Counted from the stretch's first letter, positions 1 through 9,888 are shown. The stretch: DNA of 64,000 bases from Bradyrhizobium sp. (GCF_016213215.1 NZ_JACRAW010000097.1:92050-156049); one strand, 5' to 3'. Numbers and translations: made by a program. Notes: generated by a model not told the origin, from the letters alone.

Positions 1-1950
1 AACGACAACTGGGTAATAACGTGGGAAGGGGCTGGCTCCGTTACAATTGGTGGGCCAACAGCAGGCGTAAGCTACGCCCTTGTCTCTAAGGCATCTAACA
101 GGCTCGAGTACTCAATCACGTCGTCGGCCCTGGCTTTCGGCACCGGCTTTCGACTTATCGTTCGTATAACTGGCATCACGAGACCGATTTCGAACATTCG
201 CATTTTTCGGAAGAGCCACGAGCCGCTCCTCAGTGCGGGTCAGAAGTTCAACCCGGATTTCCTGGCGCTGTATCGAGGGATGGGACGCATTCGATTCATG
301 GATTGGATGTACACCAACGTCAACCCGATCGCGCGCTGGCAGGATCGTACAACGGAGCAGAGCTGGAATTGGCTCGGATACAATTTCCATCCAGCAAGCT
401 ACGCCGGGACTTGTACCCGCTCTGGAAGCTCCTATCGATCAGCACACGCTATCTCTGGTAATCCAGCGAAATGGGTGAACGGCCAGATGATACAATGCGT
501 GCTGCCCAGTCCACCGGTCTTTGTCAGTATAACAGCCTTTGCGAACGGACCGAATCCGACTATCACCGCGCAAGGTCACGAACTGCAAACCGGAGATGTG
601 GTCTCGTTCCACTCCATGCCGGGCAGCTTTCTTGCTCCGACCCCCACCTTCCCAAACCAAACAGAAGGGAAGTTTTTCACCATTTCCGTGATCGATGCAG
701 ACAACTTCGTCGTGAATGGCCTCGATAGCAGTAAGTGGGGCGCCTACACCGGAGGCGGCTTCGTCGCTAAGCAGGTCACGCTGTCAGTTGGCGCATTGCC
801 AACGAAACCGGTGCTATCGAATGTGCTCGGCAGCGTTGGGAGAATAACGCTCACATCCAATGCAGGCTCGCTGTTTACGCTGGTGTATGACGAAATCGCG
901 GATGGATTGTCTCTCGCAGTGGGGCCGACGGCGGCTGGTGTCCCGTTCGGCCTTAGTGTGGAGACGCTGGTTGATCTTGCCAATGAGCTGAAGGCCAGTC
1001 CGTGGTTTTGCGTCCCAACTTATGCTGACGATGACTTTGTCAGACAGTTCGCAACTTACGTCAAAAATAGGCTCGATCCTGAACTCGTCGCCAGCTTCGA
1101 ATATTCCAATGAAGTCTGGAACGTAGGATGGGGCCTGATCCCGACGGGCGCTTGCCAGCAGCGGGCTCAGCGTCTGTGGGGTATTCTCGGTATCGACGGG
1201 TACAACAATTACTACGGGTTCCGTGTTGCCCGGATTATGTCGATCGTTTCCGATGTCTTTGCCGGCCAGATGCATCGCGTCAACAGAGTGATGTCGGTCT
1301 TCACTGCGGCTCCCGGCGGAGGGCAAAAGGTCTCGCGATTTCAGGCGCCTGCAGCAAGACTCGACCATTCTCCCACCAGTTTTATTGATTCGATCGCTAT
1401 CGCGCCTTATCTGGAATCCAATCGCGCCAATACGGCAAACACTGAATTCGTTGCGGCCTACAAGGCCGGCGGCGCCGCGGCAGAAAGCGCGTTGCAATGG
1501 CTCGACAACAAGCTGCGCACCAACAACGGCGATAAGGGATCTGCCTTTACGTTGGATTATTGCACGAGCGTCTTGTTTCCGGCTTGGAAAGCTATCGCAA
1601 ACTCGCCGGCACCCGGAACTGGCAGCAAGAAGCTGTGCATGTATGAAGGTGGCTGGGGCTACATTCCTAGATTGGAAAAGCTGTTCGGACCCAATCCCTA
1701 CGGGGGAGTAACCATCTCTGAGGCCGACGTACTGGGCTTTTTTTCCGGATACTATGCAAGCAAGTACTTCGCTCAGACACTCTCAGCCTATCTTGAAGCA
1801 TTCACCCGGGCAGGAGGAGAGTATCCGAGCCAGTATTGCCTTGTTGGGGGGTGGGGCGCAGGGGGGATGTGGGGGGTCATCGCACCAAACATGTATGCCA
1901 CCAGAACGCCCGCGTATTTCGTTCTTGCTGATTTTAATTCACAAACGTGA
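1..1950 (+). CDS. Glycosidase-like protein of the exopolysaccharide locus, 5' end outside the window
   Basis: The reading frame is open from base 1, so the N-terminus lies upstream; 649 residues are visible. The middle part contains a YSNEVWN motif (about 1100-1125). An Asn-Glu pair at the end of a strand is typical of the acid/base residue of clan GH-A glycosidases. Similar proteins in rhizobia are often labelled cellulose-binding or hypothetical. The C-terminal third is rich in Gly, Trp and Tyr, as expected for a carbohydrate-acting beta/alpha barrel. It is followed at once by a methyltransferase and glycosyltransferases, so a role in trimming or modifying the polymer is likely. Substrate and catalytic competence are inferred. 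No signal peptide can be judged because the start is missing. Confidence 0.6.
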   Translation, partial: NDNWVITWEGAGSVTIGGPTAGVSYALVSKASNRLEYSITSSALAFGTGFRLIVRITGITRPISNIRIFRKSHEPLLSAGQKFNPDFLALYRGMGRIRFMDWMYTNVNPIARWQDRTTEQSWNWLGYNFHPASYAGTCTRSGSSYRSAHAISGNPAKWVNGQMIQCVLPSPPVFVSITAFANGPNPTITAQGHELQTGDVVSFHSMPGSFLAPTPTFPNQTEGKFFTISVIDADNFVVNGLDSSKWGAYTGGGFVAKQVTLSVGALPTKPVLSNVLGSVGRITLTSNAGSLFTLVYDEIADGLSLAVGPTAAGVPFGLSVETLVDLANELKASPWFCVPTYADDDFVRQFATYVKNRLDPELVASFEYSNEVWNVGWGLIPTGACQQRAQRLWGILGIDGYNNYYGFRVARIMSIVSDVFAGQMHRVNRVMSVFTAAPGGGQKVSRFQAPAARLDHSPTSFIDSIAIAPYLESNRANTANTEFVAAYKAGGAAAESALQWLDNKLRTNNGDKGSAFTLDYCTSVLFPAWKAIANSPAPGTGSKKLCMYEGGWGYIPRLEKLFGPNPYGGVTISEADVLGFFSGYYASKYFAQTLSAYLEAFTRAGGEYPSQYCLVGGWGAGGMWGVIAPNMYATRTPAYFVLADFNSQT

Positions 1951-1964
1951 TAACGGTCTCACCC

Positions 1965-2735
1965 ATGAAAATTCAACATCACGTATATAGAGCAATCGAG
2001 CGCATGGGTATCCGTGCCGGCCTGAGAAAGCCCGTACCCTCGATGAAAGATTTCGCTCTGACAGGAAGCGAAATCCAGGCCTTCAAAGATGGGGCAGGGG
2101 GCGGCGTCAAGGCAGCTTTTCTTGGGGCACAGAAGCGTCCCGCGCACAAGTGGACCCACTACCTTGATATCTATGAACGATATCTGTCGAACTACCGCGA
2201 TAAACCGATCTCCTTTCTGGAGATCGGGGTAATGTCGGGAGGCTCACTCGATATGTGGCGAAGATATTTCGGTGAGCCCGCAACCATCGTTGGGATCGAT
2301 ATAGATCCCACATGCGCTGAGCGTGTCGATCCACCAAATATTGTACGCATAGGTTCGCAAGACGACCGACGTTTCCTTGAGGGTGTAATTAACGAATTCG
2401 GTGCACCGGATGTCGTTCTAGACGATGGCTCTCACATTGGCAGGCACCAGCGAGCCAGCTTCGAAATTCTCTTTCCTCATTTGAAAAGCGGTGGCCTGTA
2501 CATCATTGAGGACGTGCACACCGCTTATTGGCCTGACTGGGAAGGCGGCTACAAGCGCAATGGCTCGATCATAGAGTACACCAAGCAGATGATCGATGAC
2601 CTGCACGGCTGGTATCACAATCGACGAACCACCACTCCAGCCAAGGATGAGATCGGAGCGATACACCTCTATGATTCGATCATCGTCATCGAAAAGAACG
2701 GGAAAGGCAAACCTGGTTTCTTAGCTAGTATCTAG
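1965..2735 (+). CDS. Class I SAM-dependent methyltransferase
   Basis: This 256-residue protein has a Rossmann-type methyltransferase core. It shows a LEIGVMSGGS glycine-rich SAM loop, an acidic GIDIDP strand end and a VLDDGSH motif, resembling the cephalosporin hydroxylase/CmcI-like family often found in polysaccharide loci. It probably methylates a sugar in the polymer; that is inference from location. I chose the ATG at 1965; a GTG at 1947 overlaps the stop of the preceding gene and would add six residues. Neither has a strong ribosome binding site. It sits between the glycosidase-like gene and the polymerase on the same strand, so co-transcription is likely. Confidence 0.75.
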   Translation: MKIQHHVYRAIERMGIRAGLRKPVPSMKDFALTGSEIQAFKDGAGGGVKAAFLGAQKRPAHKWTHYLDIYERYLSNYRDKPISFLEIGVMSGGSLDMWRRYFGEPATIVGIDIDPTCAERVDPPNIVRIGSQDDRRFLEGVINEFGAPDVVLDDGSHIGRHQRASFEILFPHLKSGGLYIIEDVHTAYWPDWEGGYKRNGSIIEYTKQMIDDLHGWYHNRRTTTPAKDEIGAIHLYDSIIVIEKNGKGKPGFLASI

Positions 2736-2801
2736 GTTGCCGCGTGCTTGTCTGGACCGTTATGCCCTGTAAGGAAATAGTTTTGCCGGTAGAAGGCGCG
2801 C

Positions 2802-4202
2802 ATGCCTAACTGGTTTGCATATACGGCGCTCGTTTGCTGGCCGATCATTTCGATGTTTTTGTTTGCCAGGCTGACGTTAGCCAAAGCGACGGTTTGGACC
2901 ATATTAGGAGCGCAATACTTCCTGCCGGCGGCGACTGTCATCAAGATTCCGATGGTGCCGCAGTTCGACAAGGCCTCCATTCCGAGCCTTTGTGTCTTGG
3001 TCGGTTGCATGGTTCGCGGCCAGAAAATTCGCAGAGACAAAACATCTTACGTCGCCGATGTTCTGATCGGCATGTATGTCTTGGGCCCTCTCGCGACTTC
3101 GATCTTCAACGGCGACCCGGTTGTTGTGGGTAGAACTCTTATTCCCGGGGTGGACGCCTACGACGGAGGCTCGGCGTTGTTGCTGGCGGCTATTGCTCTC
3201 TTTCCTTTCCTTGTTGGACGCCTGTTTCTCGGCACGACCTCGGCGCTGGCCGACTGCCTGCGCGCCCTCGCCTGGGGCGGCATTTGCTATTCTGTTCTGC
3301 TGCTCTTTGAAATGCGGATGAGCCCGCAGTTGCATTACTGGGTTTATGGCTTCACGCCGTCAGACTTTGTTCAACAAATAAGAGGTGAAGGCTTTCGACC
3401 CATGGCGTTTATGGGGCATGGCCTGATCGCGGGCTTTTTCACAATGGCCAGCTTCGCAGCAGCCGCTGTCCTGAGCAGGTCTGGCTTCAAATTGGGAAGG
3501 ATACCGACGAATGGTGCCGTTGCATATCTCGGAGGAATCTTGCTCCTTTCCAGGAGTTTGGGAGCCACGCTATATGGCGTGCTCCTGTTTCCATTCGTCA
3601 AATGGGGCAGCGCAAGAGTGCAGTCATTTTTGGCTGTCAGCCTGGTGTCCGTCGCCCTTGCTTTTCCCTTGGTACGCTACGCGAATATCGTTCCGACGGG
3701 GGCAGTGCTGGGGATGTTTGAAGCAATCAGTCCGGACCGGGCGCAATCTCTTGCCGTTCGGTTTCTGAATGAAAACATCCTGCTCGAAAAAGCCTCGGAG
3801 CGGTGGCTTCTGGGATGGGGGCGATACGGGCGGAGCCGGGTCTACGGGGAGGAGAGCGGCAAGGATATCTCAGTTACTGATGGCCGTTGGATTATCGATT
3901 TAGGTCAACATGGGCTGCTCGGTTTCATCGCCGAATTTGGGCTCCTGTCGCTTTGCGTGATCCGGGCGGCTAATACGTCTTTCCGGGCAGCGCAGGAGCG
4001 GCTCCTTATAGTCGGGGCCAGCCTATTGTTGGCGATAAATGTAGTCGAGTTGATCCCGAACTCAACACTCACTCCGTGGAGTTTCCTGTTGGCGGGAATG
4101 TTGCTGGGAAGAGCTGAAGCAAAAAGTGCCGCGGCAGATGTACAGAAAAACAAGGATTATGCGGCTGGCTATCATTTCAGTAAGGTGCACGGGGGTGGTT
4201 GA
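2802..4202 (+). CDS. Wzy/O-antigen-ligase-like polysaccharide polymerase
   Basis: This 466-residue polytopic membrane protein has around ten hydrophobic segments. A long loop follows about residue 310, with a WGRYGRSR stretch and a short GRWIIDLGQHGLLGF motif before the last helices. The layout of many helices plus one large periplasmic loop near the C-terminus is that of Wzy polymerases and O-antigen ligases. No catalytic residue can be named by eye. It lies among glycosyltransferases and a flippase, which supports a role in joining repeat units in the periplasm. Polymerase versus ligase cannot be decided from sequence alone. Confidence 0.65.
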   Translation: MPNWFAYTALVCWPIISMFLFARLTLAKATVWTILGAQYFLPAATVIKIPMVPQFDKASIPSLCVLVGCMVRGQKIRRDKTSYVADVLIGMYVLGPLATSIFNGDPVVVGRTLIPGVDAYDGGSALLLAAIALFPFLVGRLFLGTTSALADCLRALAWGGICYSVLLLFEMRMSPQLHYWVYGFTPSDFVQQIRGEGFRPMAFMGHGLIAGFFTMASFAAAAVLSRSGFKLGRIPTNGAVAYLGGILLLSRSLGATLYGVLLFPFVKWGSARVQSFLAVSLVSVALAFPLVRYANIVPTGAVLGMFEAISPDRAQSLAVRFLNENILLEKASERWLLGWGRYGRSRVYGEESGKDISVTDGRWIIDLGQHGLLGFIAEFGLLSLCVIRAANTSFRAAQERLLIVGASLLLAINVVELIPNSTLTPWSFLLAGMLLGRAEAKSAAADVQKNKDYAAGYHFSKVHGGG

Positions 4203-4205
4203 GCT

Positions 4206-4898
4206 ATGGTGGTAGCGCTGCGAAGCGATTCCGGTAAGATTGAGGTCATCAATCTAAGATCACGACCCGACAGACGGGACGCGATGAAACGCGAGCTGGA
4301 GCGAATTGGGTGGCAGGCTGATTTCTTCGAAACGGAAAAGCCGTCGGATGCAGCCGGCTTTCCGTCTGTGGGCGCGCGTGGGTGCTTCGAAAGCCACTTG
4401 GCGGTACTCAGACGCAATAGGGGAGTTGATCGCCTGGTGGTGTTGGAGGACGATGTAAACTTCGCCAGAGATTTCGGCCACCTGTGGAGCGAGGCAGAGC
4501 GCGAGCTCGAACGTGTTGACTGGTCCATCTGTTATCTCGGACATCAACTTCCAGTTGAGAAATTCGGGCTCATCCTTCTGGATTCATCGCAGGCCGTCAG
4601 GTGCTCTCATTTCCTAATGTTCAATGGGCTGTCTTTGGCGCAAATCATCGCAGAATTGGAAGTGATCTACTCTCGACCGCCGGGGCATCCTGATGGAGGA
4701 CCGATGCATGTGGATGGAGCCTACAGCACTATCCGCGCGCAGAGGCCGCACCTAAAAACATACGCGTACGTGCCCTCTCTCGGATATCAGCGTTCATCCC
4801 GCACAGATATAGCCGACGATAAGTGGTTCGATAGGAGCAGTGTCCTGCGCCCGCTAGTTGATCTCGCCCGTCGTGCCAAGGATGCTTTTAGGCATTGA
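4206..4898 (+). CDS. Glycosyltransferase family 25 (LPS/EPS type)
   Basis: This 230-residue protein opens with a VINLRSRPDRR motif, continues with GARGCFESH and then LVVLEDDV, the signature order of family 25 glycosyltransferases (LgtB/LOB1 type). The DD pair probably binds metal and nucleotide sugar. A DGAYS motif follows near residue 175. It acts in the cytoplasm on a lipid-linked acceptor, presumably adding a hexose to the repeat unit; donor and acceptor are unknown. Its ATG is 4 bases after the polymerase stop codon, and its own stop overlaps the start of the next glycosyltransferase, so the three genes are very likely translated together. Confidence 0.8.
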   Translation: MVVALRSDSGKIEVINLRSRPDRRDAMKRELERIGWQADFFETEKPSDAAGFPSVGARGCFESHLAVLRRNRGVDRLVVLEDDVNFARDFGHLWSEAERELERVDWSICYLGHQLPVEKFGLILLDSSQAVRCSHFLMFNGLSLAQIIAELEVIYSRPPGHPDGGPMHVDGAYSTIRAQRPHLKTYAYVPSLGYQRSSRTDIADDKWFDRSSVLRPLVDLARRAKDAFRH

Positions 4899-5971
4899 GT
4901 GACCTCGTGAGACCTCGCATTCTTAATATTCTGGTGGATGGTCGCCCCGGCACAAGAACGCGGGCGTTGCAGATCGGCAATCTGGAGTTCGAGGTTGTTG
5001 ACGTCATACTTGGTTCTGGCTCAGCCTGGTTGTTGTTGCTCAAGGCCCTGTTCATTCCGCGCCGATTTGGCCAATTCGATGCAGTCATGACCAGTGAGTA
5101 CTTTTCCTCGTTTGCGATCAACTTCCGCCTGTTGGCTACGCTCTGTCCCACGCCGCACATCACGGTTGGGTTGAATCAAAGTCGTCAACTCTTGAAGTCC
5201 GGGCATGCCGCTATCGATGGAGCAATTAATCGAATCTTTGGCAGGGGAGACCTGTACATCATGCACTCCCGGAAGGAGCTGGATCTCTTCAATCGAATTC
5301 ATCACTTGAACCTGGAAAAGCTCATGTTTTCTCATTGGGGCTTCGATCATCCAGGTGTCGGATCAGACACGTTTAGAACTTGGCCGCGACCGTATGTCTG
5401 TCTTGTTGGAAGAAACAACAGAGACGTGGATCTCTTTTGCCAAGTGTGCCGTCAGCTGGATTGCGATGGCGTGATTGTCTGCTCCTCGCATCAGAAAATG
5501 CCCCAAGAGTTGCCCGGCAACGTCCACGTGTTCAGGGATCTGGACATGGAACGGGCGATGAGCTGCATTAAGCACGCTCTGGCAAATCTGATCCTTGTGA
5601 AGGACGGAGAGCGGGGAGCGGGCCACATTACTGCGGTGGCGGCAATGCTCCTCGAAACACCTCAGATTGCCTCAACCGTGGAGGTGCTCTCCGACTATCT
5701 CATCGACGGCTATAATTGCCTCGCGGTGCCAATCGGCGATGCGGATGCTATTCGGGACGCAATCGCGGCCATTTTGAGCGCGCCCGATATGTCCGCTGAA
5801 TTGGCGAGCAACGGGCGTGAGTACGCCGGAAGATGGCTTTCGCACCAGGCTGCGACAGAAAGGGTCTTCGCCGCCGTCCACAAGATCCTATGTGGCGAAA
5901 GCGTGCAAGCCGTTGACCCCGAATGGTTGCGATACTTTTCGTCGGTGTCTAAACCAAGGCCCAACTTGTAG
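4895..5971 (+). CDS. GT4-like glycosyltransferase
   Basis: This 358-residue protein has a two-domain GT-B look: an N-terminal half with hydrophobic strands, then a C-terminal half with LVGRNNRDVDL, a VFRDL segment and a late Glu-containing segment before YNCLAVPIGDADAIRDAI. That last part is typical of the nucleotide-sugar binding end of GT4 enzymes. The usual EGxxLxxxE motif is poorly conserved (ERGAGHITAVA instead), so assignment is by overall pattern. The TTG at 4895 overlaps the preceding TGA; a GTG at 4907 is an equally plausible start. It is part of the same operon as the GT25 gene. Confidence 0.65.
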   Translation: MSDLVRPRILNILVDGRPGTRTRALQIGNLEFEVVDVILGSGSAWLLLLKALFIPRRFGQFDAVMTSEYFSSFAINFRLLATLCPTPHITVGLNQSRQLLKSGHAAIDGAINRIFGRGDLYIMHSRKELDLFNRIHHLNLEKLMFSHWGFDHPGVGSDTFRTWPRPYVCLVGRNNRDVDLFCQVCRQLDCDGVIVCSSHQKMPQELPGNVHVFRDLDMERAMSCIKHALANLILVKDGERGAGHITAVAAMLLETPQIASTVEVLSDYLIDGYNCLAVPIGDADAIRDAIAAILSAPDMSAELASNGREYAGRWLSHQAATERVFAAVHKILCGESVQAVDPEWLRYFSSVSKPRPNL

Positions 5972-6001
5972 ATTCGGCTCAACGACTTTTAGAGAATTGT
6001 C

Positions 6002-7363
6002 TTGCCAGCGAAGCGGAACCTGCGAAGCCGAATCATTGAAGCTGCGGCTTGGGGATTCGGGAGCCAGGTGTTTGCCCAAGGCTTTCGCTTTGCCTTGAAC
6101 CTGATGTTGACGCGCTTGCTCGCGCCGGATCTCTTCGGATTAATGGCGATTGCGAACGTGGCGATGATAGGCATCGCAATGATTTCAGATGTCGGCCTTG
6201 GTCCTAATATCATCCGCAGTCCGCGCGGCCGGAATTCTGATTTTCTGAATACTGCCTGGACCATTCAAGTGCTCCGCGGATTCCTCACATGGATTATAGG
6301 CTTGTTGGTAGCATCAGCCATTCTTCTTGCCGGACGTTCCGATCTTGCTCCTCTCGGCAGTGTTTACTCGGACCCGCGATTGCCGACCGTCGTAGCGGCA
6401 ATTTCTGTGACGGCGCTCATCGCCGGCTTTACTTCCACAAAGGTTCATGAGGCTCGAAGATCACTCCATGTCGCTCGTCTGACCCTTAACGAGATCAATG
6501 CGCAGCTTATCAGTGTGGCCTGCATAATCGGCTGGCTCTGGTTCGACCGGTCGGTCTGGGCTCTTGTCGCGGGTGCAATCAGCAATTCGGCTGCGGCCAC
6601 TTGTCTAAGTCACATCAACCTGCCCGGGACATCCAATCGTTTCCGGTGGGATTCGGCCGCAGCTTCCGAGATATTCAAGTTTGGCGCCTGGATTTTCGTT
6701 TCATCTCTCTTGACTTTTGCGGCAGCGAACAGCGATCGCCTCCTCCTCGGAGCGCTAATGAATTCAAGTCTGCTTGGGATTTACAGTATCGCATTTGGGC
6801 TATTCAGTGCCATCGAGCAGTTGGCGTCCCGAATGATCGGGATGGTGTCGCTCCCGGCGATAAGCGAGACCGTACGAGACCGTCCTGCACACCTAAGCAC
6901 CATTCACTATCGTTTTCACCGCATAATTGCGGGCGCGATGTATTTTGCTGCAGGTACGCTCTTCACTGCCGGACATGCATTGGTTCGCTTCTTCTACGAT
7001 GCGCGCTATGATGACGCAGGCTGGATGCTGCAGATCCTATCCCTGGCACTGATAAGCGTGCCATCACAAGTGACACATCAGACCTTCATCGCAAAGGGCG
7101 AGCCAAAGCTAGCCTCCATGGTTTTGGTCGGGCGACTTGTGATTCTTTTTCCAGCCGTACTTGGAGGATTTTCGCTGTTCGGCGTGCGAGGCGCGCTTGG
7201 AGGGCTGGTAATCAGCTTTCTTTCCGCGATTCCAGCGACCGCCATCATCAGTATGCGACTCGGAATATTTCAGATGAAGAACGAATTGCTTCCTCTACCG
7301 ACTTTCTTCGTGGGGTTGGGCGTTGGATACGCGGTGGCTGTTGCACTCAATCTTGTCGATTAG
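6002..7363 (+). CDS. Wzx-like polysaccharide flippase
   Basis: This 453-residue integral membrane protein has about twelve hydrophobic segments. Its N-terminus (AAAWGFGSQVFAQGFRF, then LTRLLAPDLFGLMAIANV) is characteristic of the PST/Wzx branch of the MATE-like flippases that move undecaprenyl-linked repeat units across the inner membrane. A TTG start at 6002 is used because no ATG or GTG occurs near the conserved N-terminus. It follows the glycosyltransferases by 30 bases on the same strand, and with the polymerase-like gene upstream it completes a Wzx/Wzy-dependent assembly set. Confidence 0.85.
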   Translation: MPAKRNLRSRIIEAAAWGFGSQVFAQGFRFALNLMLTRLLAPDLFGLMAIANVAMIGIAMISDVGLGPNIIRSPRGRNSDFLNTAWTIQVLRGFLTWIIGLLVASAILLAGRSDLAPLGSVYSDPRLPTVVAAISVTALIAGFTSTKVHEARRSLHVARLTLNEINAQLISVACIIGWLWFDRSVWALVAGAISNSAAATCLSHINLPGTSNRFRWDSAAASEIFKFGAWIFVSSLLTFAAANSDRLLLGALMNSSLLGIYSIAFGLFSAIEQLASRMIGMVSLPAISETVRDRPAHLSTIHYRFHRIIAGAMYFAAGTLFTAGHALVRFFYDARYDDAGWMLQILSLALISVPSQVTHQTFIAKGEPKLASMVLVGRLVILFPAVLGGFSLFGVRGALGGLVISFLSAIPATAIISMRLGIFQMKNELLPLPTFFVGLGVGYAVAVALNLVD

Positions 7364-7512
7364 CGTGCTTGATCATTGTGATGGAAACGCAGCTTTGGGA
7401 ATTCACGGAGCATCGACATTTGCTTAAGTATTCGCGTGTGCAAGTTCTAACGCTTTAGGGGGGAAAGATTAGCAAGGGAACTCTCCGAAAAGAGCGGCCT
7501 CAGACAACTTGG

Positions 7513-8691
7513 TTGGTGATTACACCGAGTGTACCGGCGTGTCTGGACGACGGCATAATTTTCATGGACGAAAAGGCTGTAGCCGGTCTCCGGTTATATG
7601 CGGATCTCTGGCCTGGTCGAGTCCGCTGCATCTTTCGTGCTGGGCCAAAATCGAGCATTGCTTTCGGAGGGGCGTACGATCCCAACGATTTGCCATTCGA
7701 GGTGAAACTTGTCCCTGATGGCACCCAAGTTTCAGATGCGGACTTATCTGACGCCTCGGTTGTTTTGGCCTCGGGCGACAACTGGCTGGACTTCCCGATT
7801 GCCGAACAGGGAAAGCGGCTCGGATTCCGAGTGTGCTTCGTCATCGAATATACGCTATCAACTCGAGCAACTATCGCTTTCTTATCCAAGATGTCCATAT
7901 TCAAAAAGATACGATCCCTAGTATGGTTGTTACACAAGGAGATGCAGCGCCGCGCAGCCTTTAAGAAAGCCATGTTTCTCCAATCGAATGGCATTCCCGC
8001 GGCAGAAAGTTACGGGGAGTGCTGTCGGAGTGTGTTGACTTTCTTCGATACTCGACTCTCACGAGCTCAAATGGCTACTTCGAAAGATGTGAGATCGAAG
8101 GTGCGACGTCTTCAAAGCGGAGCGCCACTTAGGCTGGTCTATACGGGACGACTTGAGCGGATGAAGGGGGCGGAGCATCTAGTGGAGGTAGCTCGCCAAC
8201 TTCAGATACCATTTACGTTGGATATTTATGGCGACGGCACACTTCGAACTGAGATGCAGGATGCCATAAGAAGGTGGTCATTGAACGATCGCGTGAGGAT
8301 TCATCAGCCGATAGATTTCTCGACGGCCTTGATACCTATGCTGAGGACTGAGGCCGACCTGTTTTTGTGTTGCCATGTACAGTCCGATCCATCATGCACT
8401 TACTTAGAGACCCTCGGTTGCGGCGTGCCAATCGTAGGTTATGCTAACCGCGCCTGGAAAGGTCTCCTCTCGAAGGCCGACGCAGGGTGGTCTGTACAAT
8501 TGCGTAGGCCAGCTCTCATGGCGAAAAAAGTGGAAGAGTTACACGGCTCGCGAGATGAACTGTGTAGTAAGATAGACGGAGCCATATCATTTGCACGAAA
8601 GCACAGCTTTGAGGATGAGTTTCGTCGCCGTGTAGAACACTTAGTCCAGCTTTCTGCAGAAGAGGACACTTTCCTTCAGGCTCGGGATTAG
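7513..8691 (+). CDS. GT4 family glycosyltransferase
   Basis: This 392-residue GT-B protein has the motif order VYTGRLERMKGAEHL, then LDIYGDGTLR, then a late segment CTYLETLGCGVPIVGY that matches the conserved E(x7)E region of GT4 retaining glycosyltransferases. The start is uncertain: a TTG at 7513 or a GTG at 7516 are the only options near the first conserved strand, with no clear ribosome binding site. The gene is more AT-rich than its neighbours and uses codons such as CTA and TTA more often, which suggests separate acquisition. About 150 bases of spacer precede it. Confidence 0.75.
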   Translation: MVITPSVPACLDDGIIFMDEKAVAGLRLYADLWPGRVRCIFRAGPKSSIAFGGAYDPNDLPFEVKLVPDGTQVSDADLSDASVVLASGDNWLDFPIAEQGKRLGFRVCFVIEYTLSTRATIAFLSKMSIFKKIRSLVWLLHKEMQRRAAFKKAMFLQSNGIPAAESYGECCRSVLTFFDTRLSRAQMATSKDVRSKVRRLQSGAPLRLVYTGRLERMKGAEHLVEVARQLQIPFTLDIYGDGTLRTEMQDAIRRWSLNDRVRIHQPIDFSTALIPMLRTEADLFLCCHVQSDPSCTYLETLGCGVPIVGYANRAWKGLLSKADAGWSVQLRRPALMAKKVEELHGSRDELCSKIDGAISFARKHSFEDEFRRRVEHLVQLSAEEDTFLQARD

Positions 8692-8817
8692 GTAATGCGC
8701 AAGCTTCTGCGGTCGCAAGTACATCATGGCAGCGGTTTGCGCGACGTACTGATCGAAATAGCCGCTTGAGCGATGCAAGTCATTGCATCTTTGTGATCGG
8801 TGGCCAGCTCACTTCGA

Positions 8818-9888
8818 TTATCGAAACAGGGATGCAATCGTACATCGCTGCGAGTTTGAGATTTCGGCTATTTTTCTGATATTCAGATGCCGATCAGGCC
8901 GCGAAAGTAGACCTTCAATCCGCTTTAATAGACGGTCGTCATCGACCGATAGTTCTTCGACTAGGTTCTGCTCCATATCTGTTGCCAGCGTAAAGTCTCG
9001 GCACTTGTCAGAATAGGCGATCAAGAGCGAGGGTACTCCAGCTATCATAGCGAGCCCTGCCGAATGCAAGCGGATTCCCACAAATGCCTCGCACTCCGCG
9101 GCCTGTCGCATAAAGAGGCGTGCATCACGATAGTTCCGGATAATTTCGAACCGACCTTCTTCCAACTTGGAACTCTCTAGAACGCGAACGGTGGCTTTCT
9201 CATCCTCTGGATTGACTACAAAAATTCGGAGGCGGAAATCTCGTGAGAGTTCGACCATCACCCGTTCGATTTGGCGCTCGAATAAGATCTGGTTGCCGTG
9301 GCTGAGAACGTCGCCGATATTGATTCCGAACAGGCGATCCTCAGTCTGAGATCTGGGGCGGCGTTGGTCCGCTAGGTCATGGTCATACAGCAGGATTGCC
9401 GCATCACCGAATACACTAGCAGAGGCCCCCAACCTTTCGGCGGTCTGCTTTGAAAGTGGGCCTCGTAAGCCGACGTATGCTGCGTGCCTCAACAAGTACG
9501 CCCAGCGCTCCACGCTATTCGTCCAGCTCTCTATTTGTTCCTCTAAGAGCGAAATGCCGGTCCCAAGCACCGTTATTCTGGATCCCTGCCGGGATCGATT
9601 TTCGACGTAGTCGAGCCAGCCATTTTGAGCTTCAGGGCCGCCACCATGGATTAGGGTGCCTCCGCCGACGACCAAGTCGCGCCGTTTACGGCGGAGTATT
9701 GCGGCGTTAAGTAGCCGGTTTCCGGACCCGACCACAGGCACCGCGTGTCCGGCCGGGAGTGCAGAAAGGCCCGCCGTCCTCATCGCCTCGTCGCCGAGAT
9801 TATCGGCATCGTACATACCAAATATCTCGATTGTCCGGCCTGTATTCAGAAAAAAGTCGGTCAGTGAGGCTATTCGCTGAATATTCAT
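8818..9888 (-). CDS. Polysaccharide pyruvyl transferase family protein
   Basis: This 356-residue protein begins with IEIFGMYDADNLGDEAM and continues with LVVGGGTLIHGGG, the paired motifs of the polysaccharide pyruvyl transferase family. These enzymes place a ketal-linked pyruvate on a sugar using phosphoenolpyruvate, giving the polymer negative charge. Further conserved pieces are VFGDAAILLYD and a late FVGIRLHSAGLAM segment. It is the last gene of a minus-strand group that includes a GT2 glycosyltransferase and two acyltransferases, fitting decoration of the repeat unit. The ATG is preceded by a CAGAGCACTCACG stretch without a strong ribosome binding site. Confidence 0.8.
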   Translation of the reverse strand: MNIQRIASLTDFFLNTGRTIEIFGMYDADNLGDEAMRTAGLSALPAGHAVPVVGSGNRLLNAAILRRKRRDLVVGGGTLIHGGGPEAQNGWLDYVENRSRQGSRITVLGTGISLLEEQIESWTNSVERWAYLLRHAAYVGLRGPLSKQTAERLGASASVFGDAAILLYDHDLADQRRPRSQTEDRLFGINIGDVLSHGNQILFERQIERVMVELSRDFRLRIFVVNPEDEKATVRVLESSKLEEGRFEIIRNYRDARLFMRQAAECEAFVGIRLHSAGLAMIAGVPSLLIAYSDKCRDFTLATDMEQNLVEELSVDDDRLLKRIEGLLSRPDRHLNIRKIAEISNSQRCTIASLFR

